Assembly (NCBI GenBank): GCA_022592435.1 | Contig: JABYQS010000028.1 | Coordinates: 1-64,000 of the forward strand | DNA: 64,000 nt | From: Cerioporus squamosus | Lineage: Eukaryota; Basidiomycota; Agaricomycetes; Polyporales; Polyporaceae | Direction of reading: 5' to 3' | Part shown: piece after piece, positions 1-8,677 of the stretch | How positions within the stretch are numbered: position 1 is the first letter of the stretch | Layout: every line of letters begins with the position of its first letter | Translations under genes and position numbers: made by a program | Notes under the pieces: model-generated | What the model saw: the letters and a program-made list of their open reading frames with translations, nothing else | Database searches by the model: none | What the model was told of the DNA's origin: nothing

Positions 1-143
1 CGACGACTTCGTGCCTCGGAGCCGGTCGTTGCTCTGCCCTCGTCGAGCTTTCTCTCTACTCCCCCCTTTTCGGCTCCTCACCGCTCGCCCCTCAGACCGT
101 CGCCGATTGACGTCTGGTGTCTACGCGCCTAGTCGCCGCGACA
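1..143. repeat. Right end of an LTR-like repeat, copy 1 (cut by window edge)
   Basis: This segment is nearly identical to positions 6078-6220. The match stops exactly after the bases GCGACA in both places, while the following bases differ (CTTAT here, GGCAT there). A sharp common edge ending in CA is what the 3' end of a long terminal repeat looks like. The left part lies outside the window. It directly precedes the hAT-like pseudogene, so it probably inserted into that gene. No internal retrotransposon genes are visible between the copies. Confidence 0.6.
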
Positions 144-145
144 CT

Positions 146-1953
146 TATTCGATATTGTCACGAAAGAGATTCAGTACTGCACGGAGAAGCTGTCGACCAT
201 CGTCGTGGCCTGGTGCACGGATGCTGCGGGAGAGGCCAAGGCAATGTGCGAACTCCTTCGGGAGCACTTCCCCAGGATCTTTACAGTTGACTGTTGGGCG
301 CATCAGGTTGGTTTCGACACACTCCATTCCCTATCCTATCAAAGCTGGCTCACAATCTTCCAGATCAATCTTCTGATAGGTGACTACTTCAAGGCCAGGC
401 CAGGGGTCAGCAAGTCCATGGACGAAGCTGAAGAACTCATCAAATGGTTCAACAACCATATGCGCACACTTGCATGGCTTCAAGACGAGCAAGTTCACCG
501 CTATATGGGCCACATTCGCTCCCTTCTCTACCCTGTTGCATCACGCTGGTCCTCCCGCTATATCGCCTGTGCACGGCTTCTGGAGATGTCGATCCGCTGC
601 CTCATCACATCAAGACTTGAGGACCTTGTTGCGCTCACATCCAAAGGCCGGAACACCGTGGAAACTGAGCAAAAGCAAGTGATCGCATGAGCGCTGCTGC
701 TCAATGCACTGTCCTCCCTATTCTGGGACAATCTCAGAATGTATGCTTGCATTTTGTGACTTGTTTGTCTGGAAGCAGTACTGACATCAGATAATCTTCC
801 TAGCTTACGGAACCATCTCCTCCCCTTCGCACTTGCCACCGACATCACACAGTCAAACCACGCCCGCCTTGATACCATGCTTCTCACCCTTGGAAAGCTG
901 TTCCAGGTATTCTCCGACCCTGCCATTGCCGATGAAGCAACCTGCATCCTCGTATGGTTGCACCTCGAAAAGCGGTGGCGGAATCTCGGGCTTGATCATG
1001 AAGTGTTCCTCAATCCGTACATCAAGGACAAGTGCTTTCGGCATGACAACCCAGCCGTCTCGAAGGGCGAGCTGTCACTAATGTTTGCGCGCGTCTTCAC
1101 ACGCCTCATGAGGCAGTGACCGAATTTGGCCCTGGGTACAGCTTTGATAGCTATCTCGCGGGCATAGGTTGGTGGTCAAACACTTCGCTCCAGCTTGAGC
1201 AATGGTGGCAGGCTGCTATGGAGGAGGTAAGTCGTTTATCTTGACATCCCCTGTAGTAACTACTTACCATGACTGCTACTATAGCATACATACATCAATA
1301 TCGCCGCTCACTGGGGCAGATTTGACATTCACGCGGTCAATGGCAAGGATGCCCTGTTCATCTTCGGTGCACACATCTCAAGTGTTGTCCCGAATACAGC
1401 CGCCTCTGAGCGTGAATTCAGCAAGATGGGTTCGATTCACACGAAGTATCGCAGCCGCCTTCTGACAGATCATGTCCAGAACATGGTCATTGTCAAGGAC
1501 AACATCAGCCACTCTTACCCCACTCACTATCACTCCACCATTCACGCGCACGAGGCAAGCTTGGACATAGACCCGGAAGACCACTACGATGAGGATGACG
1601 AGCCGGCGGATGATCCCCACAGCCCAGACTCCCTGCACACTACTGCACATGCCGCGCGATGCTCCGCACAGTTGTTCTCTTTGATGGTTGCACGTGCTGT
1701 TAATGCTGCCACTCACGATGCTGCTGCTAATGCGCAAGATGACAATGCAGACTCCGATCTCAGGCTGTCACCTGCCCATCTGCAAGAAGGTCTCACACTG
1801 CGGAACCTGTTCGACTATGCGTCCCCGCACTTCAAGCAGGTTACTGATATGCTGTGGTCCACCGGGCAGCATGCACTAGATGTCAAGCTCATGTATCACG
1901 AGCAGCAGGCATTGTCAGTCTCTTCAGAGGTCGATGCATTGTGGACTACGTAG
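146..1953 (+). pseudogene. hAT-family transposase-like pseudogene
   Basis: Translated blocks in order: an RNase H-like core (VVAWCTDAAGEAKAMC, then FPRIFTVDCWAHQ), a helical middle (DEAEELIKWFNNH), and a C-terminal hAT dimerisation block around 1400-1500 (VVPNTAASEREFSKMGSI, then RSRLLTDHVQNM). Introns can be placed at about 308-362 and 1227-1284. The copy is dead: an in-frame TGA interrupts it at 688-690, one base is missing near 1104 (the frame changes at the Arg-Leu-His-Glu position), and the exon joint near 730-790 cannot be made cleanly. The 5' end is lost at the LTR-like repeat. Family assignment rests on the C-terminal block; hAT-type transposases act by cut-and-paste. No terminal inverted repeats were identified. 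Confidence 0.7.
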
Positions 1954-2168
1954 TTCTGTACATGACTTATCCTGTATATATTGTACTGGTAGTAGTACTG
2001 TAGTAGTATGCCGCCAACACCAGCAGTCTAATAACAGATACCTTCCCCGAAAGATAATCGACTGGTCGGCTAGCGGAGGTGGGGCAACCCCACCAGGTCA
2101 TGCATTGACGTCGACCCCTGGTCGGACCTTTGCGGGTCTGACTGGGGTCGGACCTCGCTTGACCCGAG
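1954..2168. other. Spacer with a hairpin and short inverted repeats
   Basis: No gene. A perfect hairpin lies at 2078-2094 (stem GGTGGGG/CCCCACC, loop CAA). GTCTGAC at 2136-2142 is inverted as GTCAGAC at 2168-2174, and GGTCGGACC-like words recur between 2119 and 2155. This lies just past the 3' end of the minus-strand reading frame at 2169-2660 and could be an element terminus or a 3' processing structure. Confidence 0.45.
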
Positions 2169-2660
2169 TCAGACATCTCTGGTTTGGCTGATGATGTTGG
2201 AGTAGGATTCATGCAGTGTTCCGGTGAACTGCTTGTGGCCCATCATCGCTCGGGTGAATACATCCCCAGCTCCTTGCTCCACAAGTGTGGCCGCTTGGCA
2301 ACAGAAGGTGTAGCCTGTGATGTCATCCACTGCAGGATGTTTGCATGGTGTCAGCATGCTGAACGCGGACCGCATCATGTACTCACTATCCAGGCCCGCT
2401 GCACGAGAGACAGCGTGCAAATACAATCTGTGCGCCATGTCACGCATGGGCTCCTCCAACCTGAGTTCCAACCCCTTCGGGCCACATGCACAGAACAGCA
2501 GAAGGTCCAGAACCTCTGGCCGCCACTGCAGAACGGCCTCCTGGCCAGCCATCAGCAATTCTAAGTCCTTGTGGACAAGGTATCCTCGTTGCAGCACTGT
2601 GATGACCACACTTGGAGGGGCGTCCAAAGGGATGTAGTTGATGGACTTCAGGGCGGACAT
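2169..2660 (-). CDS. Repeat-type hypothetical protein fragment, tyrosine recombinase-like C-terminus
   Basis: This 163-residue open frame has the amino-acid make-up of a real protein and no internal stop. Near its end it reads QAATLVEQGAGDVFTRAMMGHKQF followed by a Tyr 5 residues on. That resembles the last box of tyrosine recombinases (helix, Gly-His, then a nucleophilic Tyr about nine residues later), as in Crypton/DUF3435-type fungal elements. The expected His-x-x-Arg before the helix is not clear (GYTFCC is seen), so the activity is doubtful. It sits in repeat-rich DNA and is probably the last exon of a larger or decayed element gene. I do not recognise it with certainty. It could equally be a lineage-specific repeat protein with no recombinase function. 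Confidence 0.4.
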   Translation of the reverse strand: MSALKSINYIPLDAPPSVVITVLQRGYLVHKDLELLMAGQEAVLQWRPEVLDLLLFCACGPKGLELRLEEPMRDMAHRLYLHAVSRAAGLDSEYMMRSAFSMLTPCKHPAVDDITGYTFCCQAATLVEQGAGDVFTRAMMGHKQFTGTLHESYSNIISQTRDV

Positions 2661-3221
2661 GCTGATGTGTTGCCTGTGGTCCAGATGTGATCAACGATGC
2701 TCGCCAAGCCAACAAGAATGAGCTTACTCCAGGCTTTTAAGACCATGATATCCCTTGAAGTTTTTCATGTGCCACAACAATGTAAAAGCCAAAGGGTCAG
2801 GTCCTGGGATGCGGGTGATTAACAAGTCCTGTGTGTTTTCAGTGTTCGAGTGGGATATCCAGTTGTACTCAGGTGCGCACCTTGATCTGGACAAAGTCAT
2901 TAGAAAAGTTGCCAGTTGCCACCAGGTAGGATGGGCGGGCACCAGTATAGAACTAAAATTTCCATAGGACTATATGTTGGAGGGCCTGACAGGACAGGAT
3001 TGCATAAGCTGAGGGTGATCATATACAGGCAGAGCAGAGCACACTGACACTGTCGATCGACCGAGCATACTCCACAATTGATGTCTGCGTGAGGAGCAAG
3101 AGGTTGGATGCACCAAGGTAGTATTTCTGGCGCTGGATCTTGGAGAGTTCATACTAAATGGCGAGGAACTGCCTGTACTATGGATGTGATGAGTTGTCAC
3201 TGCAGGATATAATGCACATTG

Positions 3222-3329
3222 TTAGGAACAGACCAGCCGCTGTACTAGCTACACCCAAAGGGCGCAATGTCCAGGATACCTGGACATTTGGCTGGTACTG
3301 TATATGTAGTTCATACTGTGTTCATAACA
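3222..3329 (-). repeat. SINE-like interspersed repeat, copy 1
   Basis: About 108 bp nearly identical to 3571-3679. Read on the minus strand it carries a polymerase III A-box-like word, one base different from copy 2, but no B box follows. It contains the dyad GTCCAGG-ATA-CCTGGAC. Confidence 0.55.
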
Positions 3330-3529
3330 GTACCCTCCTTCCAAGGCACGTGGTCTCCACGTGGAACTAGATATTCTAGTTGGCCCCAAGGGTTAACCCC
3401 ACCCTAGGGTCAGAGCCTTGACAGTCTTTGAGAAATTTGGAAGGACCCGGTTTTGCAAGGCAGTGTGACCATGGGGATAGTGGAGTATGCTCAACACTAA
3501 GCCCAGGGCAACACCAAAGCTTGCGCTCA

Positions 3530-3679
3530 CCGGGAGTTGAACCCTCGACTGCTGGATCCTGGACATTATATTAGGAACAGACCAGCCGCTGTACCAGCTA
3601 CACCAAAAGGGCGCAATGTCCAGGATACCTGGACATTCAGCTGGTACTATATATGTAGTTCATACTGTGTTCATAACAC
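3530..3679 (-). repeat. tRNA-derived SINE-like repeat, copy 2, with A and B boxes
   Basis: On the minus strand this copy has a perfect A box (TGGTGTAGCTGG, complement of 3594-3605) and a B box (GGTTCAACTC, within 3531-3543), about 50 bp apart. A possible acceptor pairing GCGC...GCGC brackets them, and a GCTGG/CCAGC stem lies where an anticodon stem would be. Pairing in the acceptor and T stems is only partial, so it is not a good functional tRNA. The upstream part (to 3679) repeats copy 1. A tRNA-derived SINE or decayed tRNA is the likeliest reading. Confidence 0.45.
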
Positions 3680-4051
3680 ACATAGATGATTGCCAACCTG
3701 CACCAATTCCCTCCTCCATTGTGCATGCAGGGCGGTATTTCCACGGGCCTCGCTGCAGTAGCTGAGTAGTTGTGTAGCTTTGTGTGGGGTCGAGCTCAAT
3801 GAACACCAGAAAAGTACAAACAATAGAATCACTCACGACACTCTCTAAATCCGAGTGCAACATGTCCAGAGTCGAATATATCACTTTGAGGGTAGAATCC
3901 TGTTGCAATCTGGAACCCAAAACCATGACAAGGAGAAAGTGCTTGGCTCGAGCTGTGATGGGCCTGATGGCCATGGACAATGTTACAATCCGGGTCCGTT
4001 GATCAGTATGTCAGGAGACGATGCACCGAGGATGTCCTCCACAACAAGCTC

Positions 4052-4348
4052 TCACCCCTTATAATGTTTCCATGGTGCCTGTTGGTGCATCATTTGGAAT
4101 CGCCGAAGCACATTATGGCGACGGTCTGTGGTAGTGATGGCCCATTTGACATGGCCATGAGCACATTCCTCAACTAGGGCTGCATAACTGTTCTCTGCAA
4201 TGCTTGTGCTCAACTGTGCCCATTGTGCATCGTATTTGTCCCCGCGAGGGCGCTGCCGACCAATACTGGAGGGGTCAACCATGCCTAGGCCTCCAGTGTT
4301 GGTAATGGGCAGAGGTGATGAACCGATCCGTGAATATAATGAGAACAA
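4052..4348 (-). CDS. Hypothetical repeat-type fragment
   Basis: A 98-residue open frame. The segment DRRHNVLRRFQMMHQQAPWK near its end looks protein-like; the first half does not. It lies on the same strand as the other fragments between 2.1 and 7.9 kb and may be an exon remnant of the same decayed element. No family is recognised. Confidence 0.25.
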   Translation of the reverse strand: MFSLYSRIGSSPLPITNTGGLGMVDPSSIGRQRPRGDKYDAQWAQLSTSIAENSYAALVEECAHGHVKWAITTTDRRHNVLRRFQMMHQQAPWKHYKG

Positions 4349-4883
4349 TCAGGTGCACGGAGCCAGCACGGGGCATGAGTGAGCGAGCAGGAAACCACAG
4401 GCTTGAGCGAGAGAGGGAGAACGAGTTCGCCTAGCAACGCTTGGCGCCTGTTGCCATTTGTTTCCACACTGGCGCCAAGTCTAATTTAGTGCGGGTGGCC
4501 AGTGCATTGGCCAGGTGGGCATCTGGTCTCCAAGACCAGCCCATGCATCAATGTATGCACCCAACAAGGTCGCAAGAACTTCATCTTGTTGACATTTGGG
4601 TTGGATATACATCGGACTATGTGCTGGTACAACAGAGAAACATGCAACCGGACATAGCAAAGCGAAGAATCTCAGAGTGCAACGTGGCTTCGGTGAACAG
4701 GATTCCAGGCCTCACTTTGGCAAAGGGTACTGATACAGTGAAAACAGATAGCTCCAAGAAGGATGAAAAGTGCAGGAGCAGAGCTGGGGCGACGAGAGCT
4801 CTCATCTCTGGTGCCCAGGGCCCCACAGCTTGGGTTGTACACCTCGGAGCAGCGTGGTGACATGAGTGTGCAGCAGGACTTCT

Positions 4884-5594
4884 TCACTCTTCATCTGGAA
4901 CCTCTTCGGTGGTGTCAGCTTGTCCATCCAAAAGCTGTGTATTGTAGAGGTCCCAGGCCAGCTCAGCAAGGTCCTTGTCGACTTTGTCCGTCCGGCCAAA
5001 GACAGTCATTTCTGCAGGTAGTGTCAGGATCATATCAATGAAACAAACACCACTAGATGCCTCACCTTGGTCAACAGTGTAACCATCCAGGACGCCATAG
5101 AGGAAAGACTTCTCCGGCTTGGGGAGGAGCAGCCCAACAACCATGTTGCGGACCTGCACCCACAGAGCATGAGAGACAAGTGGCATCATGGGGGGTAGGC
5201 CAGCCGCCTGGCGGGCTTCAGCATGGCAATGGTCCTCAGCCGCTAGCTCACCCATGCACGACACTGCAGTGCTCGCACGTTGAGCTGCGGCATTCACCGC
5301 CTGGATGCCAACCTTCATGCATTCGATGTGCCCCTCCGTAGAGCCATGGTCCAACTTCCATCCATGGGGGAGGGCCTTGCTGAAACTGAAGCAGAGCTGT
5401 GCACGGCTCTCCGCCAGGGTGCGCACGTCCTGCACGGCGGGAGCAGAGTGGGTGCGCTTCTTGGTGGCCTTACCCTGGTTGCCCTGAACCTCAGGCTCCA
5501 CCTCGACCAGAGTGTCCGCATTGGCATAGCCTTCGCCCTCGTCATCGCCATTGGCTTCGGCTACATCTCCAGTGTCATCTCCTTCATCTAACAC
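4884..5594 (-). CDS. Hypothetical protein of a repeat region
   Basis: A 236-residue open frame starting with ATG at 5594. The N-terminus is acidic (residues 1-35, many Asp/Glu), followed by a Lys-rich patch and an alpha-helical, Ala-rich middle. The C-terminal half contains SFLYGVLDGYTVDQ and DLAELAWDLYNTQLL. A possible intron junction lies after the VDQ position, where the coding character changes slightly. The start is only 10 bp from the proposed left end of the LTR-like repeat, so promoter and repeat are adjacent. No known domain is recognised. It is likely part of a mobile or multicopy family, since it sits with the other fragments on this strand. Confidence 0.4.
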   Translation of the reverse strand: MLDEGDDTGDVAEANGDDEGEGYANADTLVEVEPEVQGNQGKATKKRTHSAPAVQDVRTLAESRAQLCFSFSKALPHGWKLDHGSTEGHIECMKVGIQAVNAAAQRASTAVSCMGELAAEDHCHAEARQAAGLPPMMPLVSHALWVQVRNMVVGLLLPKPEKSFLYGVLDGYTVDQGEASSGVCFIDMILTLPAEMTVFGRTDKVDKDLAELAWDLYNTQLLDGQADTTEEVPDEE

Positions 5595-5604
5595 CTGGCC
5601 GGTG

Positions 5605-6220
5605 TGTTACCAAGGGTTCCATAAACAATCAGCAAATATGGGCACTGTCACGGTCAGTGGACCAGCACCCCTTTTCGTTTTCCCTGGAACTTCCACTTCC
5701 CCATCTTGATCCCTTTCCTACTTCGTACACATCCCATTTTGGACCCCTTGATTTCATTCTCGCGCCCGTATGCTCTGTTCCCACGACCGCATGCCTTGTT
5801 CTCGCACTTACCATCCCATTACCATGTATTTTCCCACCCTTTTGTCTCCCACTTGTACAGCCTCGCTCCCTTTCCCGCATGAGTCACTTCCACTGGCACG
5901 TGATTGTTCAGAGTAGACTAGTATATAAGCCCCTCCCAGCGCTTACCTGGTCCCCATCTCGACCTCCTGGTCATTGGGACTAGGTGCGCTTTCCCTCATG
6001 TACTTCCCCCTGTCTCTGTGCTAATATAATCCTGGTCATTGGGACTAGTCTGTCGCAGTGCGCATGAAGACTAGCTATCAACAACTTCGTGCCTCCGAGC
6101 CGGTCGTTGCTCTGCCCTCGTCGAGCTTTCTCTCTACTCCCCCCTTTCGGCTCCTCGCCGCTCGCCCCTCAGACCGTCGCCGATCGACGTCTGGTGTCTA
6201 CGCGCCTAGTCGCCGCGACA
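5605..6220. repeat. Candidate solo LTR, copy 2
   Basis: The right 143 bp match the window start and stop at GCGACA. Reading back, TGTTAC at 5605 could be the matching TG end, giving 616 bp. Inside is a TATA-type word (TATATAAG, 5922-5929), as in LTR promoters, and an 18-bp direct repeat (5966-5983 and 6031-6048). The flanking five bases differ (CGGTG and GGCAT), so no target-site duplication supports the left edge. The right edge is well supported, the left edge is a guess. Confidence 0.45.
5922..5929 (+). promoter_or_regulatory. TATA-like box inside the LTR-like repeat
   Basis: TATATAAG on the plus strand, about 300 bp before the repeat's right end. The position suits an LTR promoter, but transcription is not shown. 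Confidence 0.35.
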
Positions 6221-6489
6221 GGCATACACATCTCTGTTTGCTGCTCTTGCACAGCAGGGGTTGTTGGAGGTTTGACCAGGGCCACTTCAACGGTTTTCGT
6301 TTTGGCCAGCGCCACAACAGTGGCCGCACTGGCCTTCACTGCTCCCTGCATGATGGTCAATGGGCTGGCAACATGCAGGTGAGGATAAATGCTGACATAT
6401 GTTTGCAGGTTGCTTGGGTGCACGCTGGCCCTAATGACATCATCAGTTCGAGGCATGCAATCAGCAAAGTGGGTACTCACATTGTTCAT

Positions 6490-7203
6490 GTCACTGGCAG
6501 GCAGAGCGTGCTTGTTGGAACCTTGGGTGGGCCGCTTGAAAGTGGCAAGAGCCCCAGATGTGTGCTAGGATAGATATCAGTCAAGGATTGTGCTCAGTTG
6601 GAGGACAATTGCGCAACAGCAAGCCTGTCAGTTACAGTGCGCATGCATGCATACGATGAGCCACATATATGCGCAGGCTCAGTATATGCGGGCAGATATG
6701 CAGCTATGCCCATGTCGTGCACGAATGCCGCGCACATACAGTCCACGAAGACAAGACTCACTGAGCCTAGTCTGCCAGAAGGCTTGTTCTTGAGGTGTGA
6801 ACTGCTGCCATAATGAGGTCAGCCAAACTGTGAGAGAAGGACACACTATGCAGCTCACATGTTCTTGCGAGAGGCCGACATATGTGAGGCGAGAGGTACA
6901 TTTGACGATGATGGGTGTTGGGGACAAGGAGTGTTGGGGGAGGTTCGAGTGACGTGTCGCTCTTATATACCCTGCCCCTGATGTCCCAAAATGGGGATCC
7001 TGGGTGATTTGATCCTCGACGAGGGCGACGGTGATGTCAGGTCCCCAACGATGATATCATTGAGACGGGGTGCACGACCAGAGGGCATCATTGAGACGGG
7101 GTGCACGACCAGAGGGCATCATTGATTCATGATAGATCATGGCTGGGATGCTACATGGAGAGAACCTCACATAATGTACAAGGGGGTCGTATTAGCTGAA
7201 CAT
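6490..7203. other. Gene-free spacer
   Basis: No convincing coding region on either strand. It contains the 31-bp tandem repeat at 7057-7118. Confidence 0.5.
7057..7118. repeat. 31-bp unit repeated twice in tandem
   Basis: Two adjacent identical copies of a 31-bp unit beginning ATCATTGAGACGGGG; a third copy breaks off after about 8 bases. Confidence 0.8.
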
Positions 7204-7204
7204 A

Positions 7205-7813
7205 TCATTTTGGGTGCGCCCCTGCCCCCACCACACCAATGTATGTGTGGACCTCCCAGTTCAATGCATCTTCTGTGTGGTCAAAAAGTCCCACAGCCAG
7301 GGCTTGCTGCGCCAGAGTGACCAGAGCTTGGGTCATCTCCAGCCGCTCCACCCCGAGGGCCCATGCCTCCAGTTCGCCTGTGATGCGCTCGTGCTCATTG
7401 GGATCCTCAGGGAGTTCCCAGACACCATTGGCATAGTTCAGAACGCCTGTGTCAACCTCCTGCTGGATAGCCTGTGGGATGCTTGTGAGTGTGAATGTTC
7501 TTGTCAATGTTGGCCAGGTATATGCGCACCTCCCTCCATTCTTTGATGGCTTCCTTTTATGGTCTGGTGAGACAGCATGTTCTCATGTGAAACTGGAACA
7601 CACATACATATAATTTGATTGCTGTCATGTGCCTCTTCGTGATTGTGAGCACCTTGCTCGCCATACTTTCCTGCCTGACAGATAGTGGATGTCAGCCAGC
7701 CCAGCAATGGCACTGAGGCACGGAACACACACCTTGCCTTCATCTTGCCAAGGCAGGGGTGTCCATGCTGCAAGACGTCCATGACCTCTTGAGCTGATTG
7801 CAGTGGTGCCATG
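7205..7813 (-). pseudogene. Decayed repeat-type hypothetical gene (two or more exons)
   Basis: On the minus strand several blocks look coding but lie in different frames. A start MAPLQSAQEVMDVLQHGHPC (ATG near 7813) is followed by a block reading SKVLTITKRHMTAIKLYVCV, then EWREVRIYLANIDKN, then a long block at 7205-7480 with VLNYANGVWELPEDPNEHER and TQALVTLAQQALAVGLFD. Some frame changes may be introns, but the one near 7480-7500 has no room for one and looks like a small indel. The protein is helical and of unknown function. It probably belongs to a multicopy family, because it sits among other element remains. Confidence 0.4.
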
Positions 7814-7863
7814 GTGGTTTGAGGAAGAGATTCATGAGTCTGCAGGTGCCCAGTCTCAGCCAC

Positions 7864-8350
7864 TATATATATGGTAGGTGCACGCTGCTCAGCATGCGAG
7901 AACCTCTTCTTGCACAGGCAGTATTGTCTGGCTTGCCGATTGGACCTCTAGGACTAATGAGGCACGTCGGCGCCCTCATGTCTACACAACGTATAGTAGC
8001 GTGTTCAACAAGAATGAATAAAGAAGCATACAAAGTGGGTTCTCAAATGCTAACCGGGTTCATACCTGTGGTCACAGAACTTATATGTATGAGTGCCCCA
8101 TTACATTAGAGGGTCTGGAAAGGATTAATGCTGCCGTTGGTGTGTTTGCATAGTACCTTCGCTATGGGTACTGCCTAACCTTGCACAGCTGGGGCAGCTG
8201 CTGGCACCTTGCTGCTACTAACAACTCTCCACATTTATGCTGCAAATCACGACTGGATATATTTTGCAATTTGGGATCGTAAACGAGCCTCACGGTTGGA
8301 TCAGTCATCTTCTAGTCGAGCATCGGTGGAGGGAAAATGTGGAAAATAAA
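7864..8350. other. Gene-free spacer
   Basis: Nothing coding is seen. This lies between the repeat-rich left edge and the first ordinary genes. Confidence 0.5.
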
Positions 8351-8453
8351 TCCTTCGAACCGGGGTCGAACCAGTGACCTTGGGATGTCAATTTGCCGGA
8401 TTAGGCAGGTCAACCATTACAGTCCCACGCTCTTCCAACTGAGCTATCGAAGG
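8351..8453 (-). tRNA. tY(GUA): tRNA-Tyr (anticodon GTA) with a 30-nt intron
   Basis: On the minus strand the gene folds as a cloverleaf: acceptor CCTTCGA paired with TCGAAGG, discriminator A, D arm GCTC...GAGC, anticodon stem TGGGA/TCCCA, loop with GTA, and T arm ACTGG-TTCGACC-CCGGT. A 30-nt insert sits one base 3' of the anticodon, the standard place for eukaryotic nuclear tRNA introns, and tRNA-Tyr genes usually carry one. Mature length is 73 nt. A-box (TAGCTCAGTTGG) and B-box (GGTTCGACC) promoters are intact. It is placed 224 bp before ALG7 on the opposite strand. Confidence 0.95.
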
Positions 8454-8677
8454 ATATCTTGGCATTCACCACGACATTATATAATACGTCGGGGTTTTCT
8501 GGTGGCGTTTGCCGGCTGTCAATCAGGTGAGATGCTATTATAGCCACGTGGACCGCGTTTCCGCTGATCGACGACACGTCCCCTGCCTCAGTGCAGGTGC
8601 GCGAGTACTCGCTGCAGAAATGCATCCTTCTGTTACTCTTCCCGCTTAACGCTGAACTCGCATCTCCCTCTGATCTT

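Larger units (their letters stand above)
2661..4051. other. Gene-free repeat-rich spacer
   Basis: Only short frames that look random on both strands. It contains the two SINE-like repeat copies listed separately. Confidence 0.5.

Noticed and set aside
5399..5983. Plus-strand frame of 194 codons over the LTR-like repeat
   Set aside because: Pro/Ser/Leu-rich, crosses the repeat edge and overlaps the better minus-strand frame at 4884-5594.
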